This document shows positions 8,281-16,023 of a stretch of 54,343 bases of DNA, piece after piece. This DNA is from Clostridiales bacterium (GTDB taxonomy: Bacteria > Bacillota > Clostridia > Christensenellales > Aristaeellaceae): assembly GCA_012837965.1 (NCBI GenBank), contig DUQF01000002.1:1-54343 (forward strand). The letters are read 5' to 3'. Both the position numbers and the translations under genes were made by a program. Each line of letters opens with the position of its first letter. The first letter of the stretch is position 1. The notes under the pieces are model-generated. The model did not search any database, was not told where the DNA came from, and saw only the letters and a program-made list of their open reading frames with translations.

Positions 8281-8308
8281 ATCGCCCGAAGTCTTTGTTT
8301 CGGGCGAT
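8281..8308. terminator. Hairpin between convergent genes
   Basis: A perfect 10-bp stem (8281-8290 with 8299-8308) lies between the convergent GNAT gene and the FMN-reductase remnant. The T-tract is weak on both strands, so termination efficiency is uncertain. Confidence 0.6.
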
Positions 8309-8313
8309 TGCTG

Positions 8314-8634
8314 TCATATGCTTTCTTTGATAACTTTGACAAAGTCTTTCAACCGTGCTCGGTCTTCTGCTTTTAGGCTCAAAATATCGGCCTGCCTTTC
8401 TTTGAGGGTGGCGGCGATACCAAGGCCCTCTCCGCCAAGCACCTCCATGCCGCCATAAAGAAGCAGGTTTTTTAACAGTGGGCGCACAAAACCGGTGGCC
8501 GACTTGCCCGAAACGCCGGCAATGGCCGCCGATTTCCCTTTCATGCCCGTGCCCAAGTCATAGCGGTTCTTGATAAGGGGGCGGCTGAGCGATTGTTTTC
8601 GCAAGGAACCGCAAACGGTTAAGATGGTTTTCAT
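8314..8634 (-). pseudogene. Internally deleted NADPH-dependent FMN reductase
   Basis: A 106-codon frame starts like a flavodoxin-fold NADPH-dependent FMN/chromate reductase (MKTILTVCGSLRKQS). After residue 15 it jumps straight to the later family segment LSRPLIKN...MKGKSAAIAGV...GKSATGFV...GMEVLGGEGLGI. Family members are about 180 residues, and the block between GSLRKQS and (DW)LSRPLIK, roughly 70 residues containing most of the flavin and dimer surfaces, is absent without a frameshift. An in-frame deletion is the simplest reading; the product is probably non-functional. It is followed (minus strand) by the convergent hairpin at 8281-8308. Confidence 0.75.
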
Positions 8635-8695
8635 TAAAATGTTCCTTTCAGCTTGGTTTGGTTAAACTATACCCTATATACTTGCCCTTTAAGCT

Positions 8696-8723
8696 AAAAG
8701 CCGCCCCTATCAAAGGAAGCGGC
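8696..8723 (-). terminator. Terminator of the EcsC-like gene
   Basis: On the minus strand an 8-bp stem including two G-T pairs (8715-8723 with 8700-8707) is followed by TTTT. It lies about 30 bases after the stop codon of the gene at 8752-9564. Confidence 0.6.
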
Positions 8724-8751
8724 GATAATTTTGTGGAATTATTGGGAATCC

Positions 8752-9564
8752 TCAGCCCTGATTTTCATGCGGGTCTACCGGCGGAGCGTCTTGCGGGTTG
8801 AATGTCGGCTGTTCCGGCGATTTTACTTGCGGGCTTTCTTGCGCGTTTTCACCAAAGGCCGCCTTGGATAACAGGGCATCAAGCTTTTTGCCCATCGGGA
8901 TCAGGGTAACGGCCGTATAGCCGCCTGAAATGACCCCGCCCACCACGGGCACGCTGGACGCAAAGCCTTTGATTAGCGCCGATATTAACAGTTTGCTCGA
9001 CAACTCGCCTGCTGTTTCTGCCCCGGCGATATCAAGGTTTTGCGTTGATCCTGTTTGTCCGTTTCGGGCATCCTGCAGCTTTTGCGCGATACGCTGCGTT
9101 ATTGCCTCCTCGGCCTTGGATATGCCTGCCATGGCGCCCACATAAACCATGGCCATGTTCACGGCGCTTTGTCTTGGTATCCTGTTTTCCAGCCACCAGT
9201 CTTCCTCGCCATACAGGTAGCTTAATTCCTGCGCCATGCGCAGCATAAACACAAAGTATTGCACAAGGTCCACCGGCACAGTCAGGAATTTGGCGATTCT
9301 GTCAACCAGGCCCAGGACAAAAGAGCCGCTTGCCGACAGGAGGCTGATGTCTTCCACCAGCTTTTTAGCTCGACGGCTCAACTCTTCCTTGGAAATACCG
9401 GCCGCTATCGGCCCTAAGTTGACGATGCGGCTTAATTCTTCCGAACTTTTGCCTTGGAATTGTTCATGCAAAAACAAGGCCCTATGCCGCTTGGCATGGG
9501 GGGCTCTAAATAAAAAGCTGACAATTTCGTTTAAAACGTTCTTCTTTTCCGTGTTGCTGCTCAT
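8752..9564 (-). CDS. EcsC-like protein
   Basis: 270-residue protein. Two blocks recall the EcsC family: VPVDLVQYFVFMLRMAQELSYLYG near 95-118, and a glycine-rich hydrophobic hairpin, SSVPVVGGVISGGYTAVTL, near 203-221. The last ~40 residues are proline/glutamine-rich and probably disordered. EcsC-type proteins have no established activity, though some sit in stress and membrane loci. The start ATG has GGAGGTG 5 bases upstream. It is a single gene, and the assignment rests on pattern similarity only. Confidence 0.5.
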   Translation of the reverse strand: MSSNTEKKNVLNEIVSFLFRAPHAKRHRALFLHEQFQGKSSEELSRIVNLGPIAAGISKEELSRRAKKLVEDISLLSASGSFVLGLVDRIAKFLTVPVDLVQYFVFMLRMAQELSYLYGEEDWWLENRIPRQSAVNMAMVYVGAMAGISKAEEAITQRIAQKLQDARNGQTGSTQNLDIAGAETAGELSSKLLISALIKGFASSVPVVGGVISGGYTAVTLIPMGKKLDALLSKAAFGENAQESPQVKSPEQPTFNPQDAPPVDPHENQG

Positions 9565-9605
9565 GGATACACCTCCACAAACAGGTTAGCACACAAATGT
9601 TAGGG

Positions 9606-10250
9606 TTATGTTAGCTGCGTGTCAAGGTTTTGTATGATGCCAAGTTCCTTGAAGGCATCCAGCATATTGCCCATAAGCTGGCCGCCGCATTTTTTCAGTT
9701 CGCCCATCACGTGTTTTAAGTCTTCTTCATTGGTGTACCAGTCGCCTGGGCGGGGCAGTCCGACACTTTCAACGCCGTAAACCATGAGCCTTACCTTAGG
9801 GAACACCAACTGATAGGCCTCCAGGCACCGCCTTGCGTGAGGGTAACGGCAGACGATGATGGCACTGTTCACCGTTTTTCCGATGGACTGTAACAGCTCT
9901 TTGGTATATAGGGCGTTTTGGTAGGTATAGGTTGCCCGCTCTTCAGGGCAAATACAGTGTTCGGGTACAGCGTTTTGTACCATAACCTGCTTAAAAAAAG
10001 CCGCTTCGGTGGTGTAGGGCGGCGGATATATATCGCCCTTAATGCGGGGACCGGGGAAATAGCCCAGCTTAATAGAATACTTGCCTGAAGGGACAATCAG
10101 CGGCGCCAAACCTTCATGGTAAAATTCGGCCGCCTTTTCGGGCAGCTCCACCGACCAGTTGCCGGGAATGAAAATAGCGTCGGCGGGCGACAGCTCATCC
10201 CTGATAAAAATAAAGTCTGTAATGTCGTTAATAAAACGTCTCTGGATCAT
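9606..10250 (-). CDS. YdcF/DUF218-like protein
   Basis: 214-residue protein resembling the DUF218 (YdcF/SanA) family. It has an early ADAIFIPGNWSVELPEKAAEFYHEG segment (family pattern of a Rossmann-like strand followed by A-x-x-L/Y), a middle ERATYTYQNALYTKELLQ helix and SAIIVCRYPHARRCLEAY near 129-146, matching the family's T-x-x-H-x-x-R region. No signal peptide is present, so a cytosolic location is expected. Family function is uncertain. Its ATG overlaps the stop of a 38-codon frame (10247-10363) that probably is not a gene. Confidence 0.65.
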   Translation of the reverse strand: MIQRRFINDITDFIFIRDELSPADAIFIPGNWSVELPEKAAEFYHEGLAPLIVPSGKYSIKLGYFPGPRIKGDIYPPPYTTEAAFFKQVMVQNAVPEHCICPEERATYTYQNALYTKELLQSIGKTVNSAIIVCRYPHARRCLEAYQLVFPKVRLMVYGVESVGLPRPGDWYTNEEDLKHVMGELKKCGGQLMGNMLDAFKELGIIQNLDTQLT

Positions 10251-10430
10251 AGCGGATTTACAACCTCCATACCAATTTCAAGGCCACGCCGAAGGGCGTG
10301 CCGGCGCGGGTTGCCGCAGCTTGCGTAAAAGCCAAGGTATACCATGTACATAATACCCTTCATCAAACTCGACAATAGGGGCAAGACCCTTGAACTCAAA
10401 CACGAACCCCTTTTTGGTAATTGATTACTT
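10251..10430. other. Intergenic region with zinc-ribbon-like fragment
   Basis: Minus-strand sequence near 10302-10335 encodes GFYASCGNP in one frame and resembles, over about 25 bases, the part of the adjacent SPFH gene that encodes GFCASCGNP (about 10530-10562). The 38-codon frame containing it (10363 to 10247) ends in an ATGA overlap with the YdcF-like gene but lacks a ribosome binding site. I read it as a degenerate copy of the zinc-ribbon end rather than a gene. Confidence 0.35.
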
Positions 10431-10435
10431 ACAAA

Positions 10436-10458
10436 GGCGGCAGGACTAAGCCTGCCGC
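10436..10458 (-). terminator. Terminator of the SPFH gene
   Basis: GCGGCAGG and CCTGCCGC flank a 6-base loop (stem 10437-10444 with 10451-10458). On the minus strand the stem is followed by a short CTTTG tract, about 30 bases after the stop codon. Confidence 0.55.
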
Positions 10459-10486
10459 TTGAAAAAACGAAAAAACGAATGGAATC

Positions 10487-11536
10487 TTATTGTTTGGCGC
10501 CACAGTTGGGGCAGAATTTGGCTCCGGCTTCTACGGGATTGCCGCAGCTGGCGCAAAAGCCCGCGGCCTTGGCTTCCTGCTTTTCCCCGCAAACGGGGCA
10601 GAATTTGGAGCCTTGGGGGATGGCGGCGCGGCAGGCAACGCAAGCAGCGGTGGCAGCGGCGGGCTTTGCCTCGCTTGAAACGGACTGGCCCAACTGTTCG
10701 TTCATCATCTTGCCCATCATCATGGCGCCTGCAAGGCCCGCGCCCATGCCGCCCATGCCGGGGTTAGAGGCGCTTTCACGCAGGGCTTCGGCGGCCTGGT
10801 ATTTGGCGTACTGGTCAAGGTCGCCGGCAACACCCATGGAAGTGCGCCTGTCCATGGCCTTCTCCACCTCCTGGGGCAGAGAGATATTTTCAATCACAAA
10901 GGATTCAAGCTTTAAGCCAAGGGGAGCAATGCGGGGGCTGATGATTTCCTTGGCCTGCTCGGACAGTTCTAAATAGTTAGCCGCCAAATCAAGGGCGGGA
11001 ATGTTACTTTCTGCCAAGGTATCGGTGAGGCTGGAAACGATCATGCGCTTGACCTGACCTTCAACACCCTCGGTGGTGAAGTAGGCGGCGGTGCCGAACA
11101 CTTCCTTCAGGAAAGTAACGGGATCCTGTACCCTGAACGAATAGATGCCGAAGGCGCGCAGGCGAATCATGCCAAAGTCCTTGTCACGCATCATGACGGG
11201 GTTGGAAGTGCCCCACTTCAGGTCAAGGAACTGGCGGGTGTTGATAAAGTACACCTCGCTCTTGAAAGGGCTGTTAAAGCCGTACTTCCACGACTTAAGG
11301 GCCGTGAGCACAGGCAGGTTCTGTGTGGACAGCTCGTAGCGTCCGGGCTGGAATACGTCGGCAATACGGCCTTCGGTAACAAAGATGGCTACCTGGCTTT
11401 CACGAACGGTGAGCTGGGCGCCCATCATAATCTCTTTGCCGCCGGTATCAAAGCGGTGCGCCATTTCCTTGTGGTCGGAATCTGTCCACTCGATTACATC
11501 GATCAATTGACCTTTAATAAAATTAAAAATGCTCAT
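10487..11536 (-). CDS. SPFH-domain protein with C-terminal zinc ribbons (YdjI-like)
   Basis: 349-residue protein. Residues ~1-250 form an SPFH (band 7/virion-core-like) domain as in B. subtilis YdjI, with no N-terminal membrane helix. A Gly/Ala/Met-rich linker (about 258-295) follows, then two zinc ribbons with four cysteines each: CVACRAAIPQGSKFCPVC and CASCGNPVEAGAKFCPNC near the end. The family is a cytosolic or membrane-peripheral scaffold, often in envelope-stress operons. The start ATG follows AGGAG. It is directly downstream (33 bases) of the response-regulator-like gene and on the same strand, so they may be co-transcribed. Confidence 0.85.
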   Translation of the reverse strand: MSIFNFIKGQLIDVIEWTDSDHKEMAHRFDTGGKEIMMGAQLTVRESQVAIFVTEGRIADVFQPGRYELSTQNLPVLTALKSWKYGFNSPFKSEVYFINTRQFLDLKWGTSNPVMMRDKDFGMIRLRAFGIYSFRVQDPVTFLKEVFGTAAYFTTEGVEGQVKRMIVSSLTDTLAESNIPALDLAANYLELSEQAKEIISPRIAPLGLKLESFVIENISLPQEVEKAMDRRTSMGVAGDLDQYAKYQAAEALRESASNPGMGGMGAGLAGAMMMGKMMNEQLGQSVSSEAKPAAATAACVACRAAIPQGSKFCPVCGEKQEAKAAGFCASCGNPVEAGAKFCPNCGAKQ

Positions 11537-11569
11537 AGTTACTCCTTTATGTCTGAATTTAATGCCGGT

Positions 11570-12373
11570 TTATTGCCGGCGATAGCTTATCAGCCGAAGC
11601 AGGCTGTCAAACTCTACCTTTTCTTTGAGCGCAAGGTCCAGATCCAAGTAGTCTTTAATGTCCTGGATGGCCATCGGTATATGCTTGTTGACCAAGGCGA
11701 GGGTTTCTTCGTTGGTCAGAAGACTGTCCATGCGGGGACAGGCAATCACCCTAATGTGCCGGGGGTTGAGCACACGCACGTCGTAATAGATATCGTCCAC
11801 AAAGCGCTTGAAAAAGTTGTTGCGAAGGGCGCTTTCCAAGCGTTCCGCGCCGTAGCGCCATGTGTCTTCCATATAAATTTCGCCCTGCGGCAAGTCAAAC
11901 TCGTACAGGTAACAATGGTGTTTCAGGGAAATATTGGCTCTGGCCAGCTTGACCCTGCCCATAAACTTTTGCTCGGATTGAATGTTGCCCGACAGCAGGT
12001 CCCGCATCAATTCATCCCGCAGCATGGTGATAATTTCCATTTCACTAAACGAGGCGTCGGTATCATCCATGTGCATACGGTCGAGGAAACGGCGAATAGC
12101 GGTGAGTTCGTCCCTGACGTTTTCTAAGTGTTTGTGCGTTTGGAACACCGGCAGGCTGGGATGTTCGTTCAGATAGCGGTGCAGTTGGCTCACATCGCCG
12201 CCCGTCATACAATAGCCCATGGCATCCACCGCGTAGCTGTCCAGGTGCTCCAGCCCCTCCTCCACCGTAGAACAGATGGTGATCGGGTGAAACATTAATT
12301 GTTGCCAATCGGTAATGCTTTCAAAAGCCGTTCGGACATCCTCACGATCGGTTATCAATAATAGCTTGTACAT
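11570..12373 (-). CDS. Response-regulator-like protein without output domain
   Basis: 267-residue protein that starts like YesN/AraC-type response regulators (MYKLLLITDREDVRTAFESI) and continues with a linker region like theirs, but it ends without the two helix-turn-helix motifs of an AraC output domain. In the receiver, the strand that should carry the phospho-acceptor Asp reads VDAMGYCMTGG, with Tyr/Cys at the expected place, so it is likely not phosphorylated. The start is ATG at 12373 after AAGGAGG; 34 upstream codons in frame overlap the promoter. Its role is unknown; a protein-protein regulator of the adjacent SPFH protein is conceivable. Confidence 0.6.
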   Translation of the reverse strand: MYKLLLITDREDVRTAFESITDWQQLMFHPITICSTVEEGLEHLDSYAVDAMGYCMTGGDVSQLHRYLNEHPSLPVFQTHKHLENVRDELTAIRRFLDRMHMDDTDASFSEMEIITMLRDELMRDLLSGNIQSEQKFMGRVKLARANISLKHHCYLYEFDLPQGEIYMEDTWRYGAERLESALRNNFFKRFVDDIYYDVRVLNPRHIRVIACPRMDSLLTNEETLALVNKHIPMAIQDIKDYLDLDLALKEKVEFDSLLRLISYRRQ

Positions 12374-12397
12374 CGACACCTCCTTCTTCGTCATTTT

Positions 12398-12426
12398 ATT
12401 ATACCCGAAAACGCGCAAAGGTTCAA
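12398..12426 (-). promoter_or_regulatory. Promoter of the response-regulator-like gene
   Basis: On the minus strand TTGAAC (12421-12426), a 17-base spacer and TATAAT (12398-12403) stand 25 bases before the ATG at 12373. The promoter probably also serves the SPFH gene. Confidence 0.7.
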
Positions 12427-12879
12427 TTGGTAAAAGAATGACCAATTTGTCAGAACAAAAAGATATTCTTTGCACACTTTCACCTACCCAATTTTGCCTT
12501 TTTGTTCCTCGCCTTTTTTTAAGGCGGGTAATATCGGAACATGCCCGAACCCTGTCGCCCTCTTTTTAGGTGTTGCCTTTGTTGCCGTGCGCCTTTTTTA
12601 AGGTGGGCAATTTGGACGGCTGTTCTTTTTTATGGTGGTTAATTTTGTACAGCTTTGCCCTTTTTATGGCTTCGCTTATTTTGCCATGTTTGCTAATCGT
12701 GCGACTTTGCGGCGAATTCATGCCCTGCCACATTAAAAGCGTTTTTGTTTGCTTGGATTACTGTGGCTTTTAGGTTTTGAGCCTAATTTTGACCCCTATC
12801 AAGATAGAGATATGATAGATTCAATATTTGAATGGATCGTTACAAGTCCAAAGACTTTGAGCTTATGCCCCTCATATCC
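12427..12879. other. Gene-poor region with imperfect T-rich repeats
   Basis: About 450 bases without a believable gene. The plus strand has three or four imperfect copies of a motif of the form cCTTTTTTaaGGYGGKYAAT (starting near 12509, 12591 and 12624, with a weaker one near 12656). An open frame at 12570-12773 is Phe/Leu/Cys-rich, lacks a ribosome binding site and reads through these repeats, so it is not called. This region lies between the McrC stop and the regulator promoter. Confidence 0.4.
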
Positions 12880-13953
12880 TTAGCCGGCATTTTTACAACT
12901 TCCCCCAAGATGCTCCTCCACAATAGCTTTCAACTGCGCATCAATCTCCGAAAATTCTTTGTTTAAATCAAGCGTTCTGACACTGATTTTGTTGCCGCTC
13001 ATTTGGTAGGTATTATTCGGTTGAATTTTTTCATCCGTTGCCGCATATAGGAGCATACCAGAAACTGTATGGGGCTGGTTTCCAAACTCCATATCTTTAT
13101 TCTTTACATAGGTAAAGATTTGGTACAGGTTGCCGGAATGAAGCGTATGGGTGTCAAAACGCATCTGTGTCGTGCGCGAATAAAACTTGGCGTCAATGAT
13201 GAGAACCTCATTACCTCTACTGAGCATAATATCGCTCTGCATGACCGGCAACATCGTACCGATACCGTCATCCAAAGCCCACGGAATCTGTGAAGCGGTG
13301 GCTTTCACCTGTGGACATTCCTTGATGTAGTATTCAAGAATAAATTTCTCGTATAGGCGGCTCATGCGCTGCTCATCGATAAAGGAAGCCAACTTGTATT
13401 CGCCTGAATCTGTGGTTAGAAGCATTCCTTCCAGTACAAGCTGGCACAAACTGATAAGCATTCGATAGTCGCTGTTGTTCCTGCGAAAACGAATGGTTGA
13501 CCAGTGAATCTTTGCGGGGTTGATTGTCTGGACATTTGCGAAAAACAACATTTCTCTTTTTAAGGTGTGTTTGTATTTTTCCTCAACCTGCGCATGCTGG
13601 AGGAGGAGCAGTACAGTTGTTTTGAGTATCTGGTTCAAAAGGTTGTTTTCTGTAAACTCATCGTACTCGCTAGTCAGTATACGTTTTCTGCTCAATCGAT
13701 TCTTAATGGTATCCGGCATATCAACCTTGCCGCGAAGAACGGGAATGTCCTCTTTGCGGCTTAGATATTCCCGGTGCAAGCCCTGCTTTAGCTGCCTGCC
13801 GATGCCTTTTGATAAAATGGCAGCGAATAAACTATGAATATTCTCAAACTCTTCGGCAGCAATGTCTTCATCGTCTCTTCGATTTAATGACAAAAAAGCG
13901 TATGAAAGCATGTAGTAAATGTTTTTGATAAAGGTGTTCTTGTGTTTAATCAT
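12880..13953 (-). CDS. mcrC: McrC-type nuclease subunit of McrBC restriction system
   Basis: 357-residue McrC-like protein. The C-terminal half holds a PD-(D/E)xK nuclease core (MQSDIML, then VLIIDAKFY with the D-A-K triad near 250). The N-terminal half (YYMLSYAFLSL) resembles the McrC part that contacts and stimulates McrB. The real start is the ATG at 13953, which overlaps the McrB stop codon as ATGA; a frame to 13983 is only an upstream extension. With McrB it should cut modified (methylated) DNA in a GTP-driven reaction. The final residues, HLGGSCKNAG, are unremarkable. Confidence 0.88.
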   Translation of the reverse strand: MIKHKNTFIKNIYYMLSYAFLSLNRRDDEDIAAEEFENIHSLFAAILSKGIGRQLKQGLHREYLSRKEDIPVLRGKVDMPDTIKNRLSRKRILTSEYDEFTENNLLNQILKTTVLLLLQHAQVEEKYKHTLKREMLFFANVQTINPAKIHWSTIRFRRNNSDYRMLISLCQLVLEGMLLTTDSGEYKLASFIDEQRMSRLYEKFILEYYIKECPQVKATASQIPWALDDGIGTMLPVMQSDIMLSRGNEVLIIDAKFYSRTTQMRFDTHTLHSGNLYQIFTYVKNKDMEFGNQPHTVSGMLLYAATDEKIQPNNTYQMSGNKISVRTLDLNKEFSEIDAQLKAIVEEHLGGSCKNAG

Positions 13954-15953
13954 TGAAATACGCCCTGGAGAATGTTTGCCCAACGCTGAAGCTTATTGGC
14001 ATCATCAAACCAGTATTCACCGAGTGTTGGCAAAATATCGTATTCGACGATAGAGCGTAACCATTCATCACTGCAAACAGTTTCACCACAGAAATAGCTG
14101 TGCCCGATACAAAAACCTTTACCAAGCGCTCTGTCAAGAGCAATCTCGTGGTTCAAGTCTTTAACCTTTATAATAAGCTCATCCATCGTTTCACTATTTA
14201 AGATTTTCTGATGGCGGAGGAAGCCTTCGGAGTCAAAGCCCGGTTCCATTTCAAAAAAACTGAAGCGGCGGCGGAGCGCATAGTCAATCATCGCAAGGCT
14301 ACGGTCAGCGGTATTCATCATACCGATAATATAAAGATTTTCAGGAACCGAAAATGGGAGCCCGTTGTAGGCCAGGGTTGCTTTTATGCCTCTATAGTCT
14401 TTTTCTATCAGCATGAGCAACTCGCCAAAAATTTTGCTCATATTGCCTCGATTGATTTCGTCAATAATAAAGAAAAAGTCCTTGTCCGGCTGATTAGCCG
14501 CCTTCTGGCAAAAGCGGTAGAAAACCCCATACCTTAATTCAAAGCCATCTTCAACAGGCTTATAGCCCATCATGAAATCTTCATAGGAATAGTTTTGATG
14601 AAACTGTACAAATTCAATCCGGCTATCGTCTTTTTCCTCCATGATGGACCATGCCAAGCGCCTTGCGGCAAAAGTTTTGCCAACCCCCGGAGGCCCTTGT
14701 AAAATAATGTTTTTCTTGTTGCGAAGAACAGCCACCAGGCTTTCATAGCGCTGCCGGGTCATGTAGACTTCATCAAGAAAATCAGTTTGATTGTAAGGCT
14801 CAATTTCCATATCAGCAGTTACGGGATTTTCCTCGCTGGAAGCCGCTGCTGCGTATAATTCAATTGCGCTCAAATCGGCTTGATCAAGGGCTTCAGCAAG
14901 CTCATCTCTCAGTTTCCAAACAATACTGCCTTCTTCATCTTTTTTGGCATCACGGCCCGTGTAAAGGACTGTCCACCATCGGGTAGACCCATCCTCTCTT
15001 ATGTCAGGAGATATTCCGGTAGACTCACAAACTCGTTTGGCCAGAGCTACCGAGCCGACATTATAAAAGTTTTTTGTTTCGCCATACCTAACGGCCAGCT
15101 GAGTACAGGTGGCCATACCGCCATAATCTTTCATACGTTTCATGATTTCAAGGGCGCTTGAGGTGAAAACAGTCTCATCCTTCAGCAGTTTGCTCCAATC
15201 ATCAACAGAGAGGCCGGGGTTATAACCAGCCCCATACAAGCCGGCGCCGGTATCTGTATCCGCACTCTTTTTAGAGTAAACTCTACTGATATAGAAGCCG
15301 ACGTCAACGGTTAACGTTTTCAGCTCAGGATCAGGATAGCATGTTTCTGTCAATTGTGACTGGAAGAGATTCACAAGCTCTGTGTCCCTTTTTAGGAAAA
15401 CATTGATTTCATCATATAACCGCAGGAAATTACGGATGTTGTCAGCATAGGCCCCCTTCTTGAACTGATGCTCGGATTTAAGCGCACTGGCGACCTTTTT
15501 TGCTTCACCGAACTTGTAGATATAATACTTGTCTGGATAACGGAGCCAGAGATATGTGCTGATGGCGTTCTCATACTGATAGTGATTCTTTTCATCGCCT
15601 CCGTACCTGGCCTCTAAAAGTTTGGAAGATTGTTGCTTGAAAGCATCCATTCTTCCAAACACATCCTTACTCTCATCGAACAAAGCAATAAACATAGCCC
15701 TGACTTCTTCAGGAGCGGATTTCGCAAAGCTTACAATCATTGCCTTCGGAAAGTTATTATAGGAAACCAACAAATTAAGCGTCTTATCCAGTGAACGACT
15801 TAACATTTCAGCAAAATCAGGAGCGTTCACATCCCAATTATCCTGAAACCATTTGACGGCCTCCCATTTATATTTTTCGTTGTTCCACTGAGCAGCAACA
15901 AAGTCCTGCTTATACTGAACTAATACATCCTTTAAGCGATTTTGGTCAAACAT
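13950..15953 (-). CDS. mcrB: McrB-type GTPase subunit of McrBC restriction system
   Basis: 667-residue protein with a C-terminal AAA+ domain of McrB type: Walker A GPPGVGKT near 420-427, Walker B FFIIDEINRGNMSKIFGEL near 491-509, and MNTADRSLAMIDYALRRRF (sensor/arginine region) near 544-562. McrB uses GTP, and NTADRS is the McrB signature. The first ~400 residues include an N-terminal alpha-helical domain and a middle region (WSKLLKDETVF...GGMATCTQLAVRYG) also seen in other McrB-like proteins; I do not recognise the classical DUF3578 methyl-DNA-binding domain, so target specificity is open. ATG with AGAGGA upstream; coupled to McrC by a 4-base overlap. Confidence 0.9.
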   Translation of the reverse strand: MFDQNRLKDVLVQYKQDFVAAQWNNEKYKWEAVKWFQDNWDVNAPDFAEMLSRSLDKTLNLLVSYNNFPKAMIVSFAKSAPEEVRAMFIALFDESKDVFGRMDAFKQQSSKLLEARYGGDEKNHYQYENAISTYLWLRYPDKYYIYKFGEAKKVASALKSEHQFKKGAYADNIRNFLRLYDEINVFLKRDTELVNLFQSQLTETCYPDPELKTLTVDVGFYISRVYSKKSADTDTGAGLYGAGYNPGLSVDDWSKLLKDETVFTSSALEIMKRMKDYGGMATCTQLAVRYGETKNFYNVGSVALAKRVCESTGISPDIREDGSTRWWTVLYTGRDAKKDEEGSIVWKLRDELAEALDQADLSAIELYAAAASSEENPVTADMEIEPYNQTDFLDEVYMTRQRYESLVAVLRNKKNIILQGPPGVGKTFAARRLAWSIMEEKDDSRIEFVQFHQNYSYEDFMMGYKPVEDGFELRYGVFYRFCQKAANQPDKDFFFIIDEINRGNMSKIFGELLMLIEKDYRGIKATLAYNGLPFSVPENLYIIGMMNTADRSLAMIDYALRRRFSFFEMEPGFDSEGFLRHQKILNSETMDELIIKVKDLNHEIALDRALGKGFCIGHSYFCGETVCSDEWLRSIVEYDILPTLGEYWFDDANKLQRWANILQGVFQ

Positions 15954-16023
15954 GTAACTATCCTCTGTTTTCTAAATGTTTTTTGTTTTCGGTTCGTTTT
16001 TTAGCAGGCTTTGTATCTACCGC

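Noticed and set aside
11456..12127. 223-codon plus-strand frame
   Set aside because: It lies antisense to the SPFH start and the response-regulator-like gene, which have promoters, ribosome binding sites and recognisable domains.
12570..12773. Hydrophobic 67-codon plus-strand frame
   Set aside because: No ribosome binding site, skewed Phe/Leu/Cys composition, and it lies across imperfect repeats; no family resemblance.
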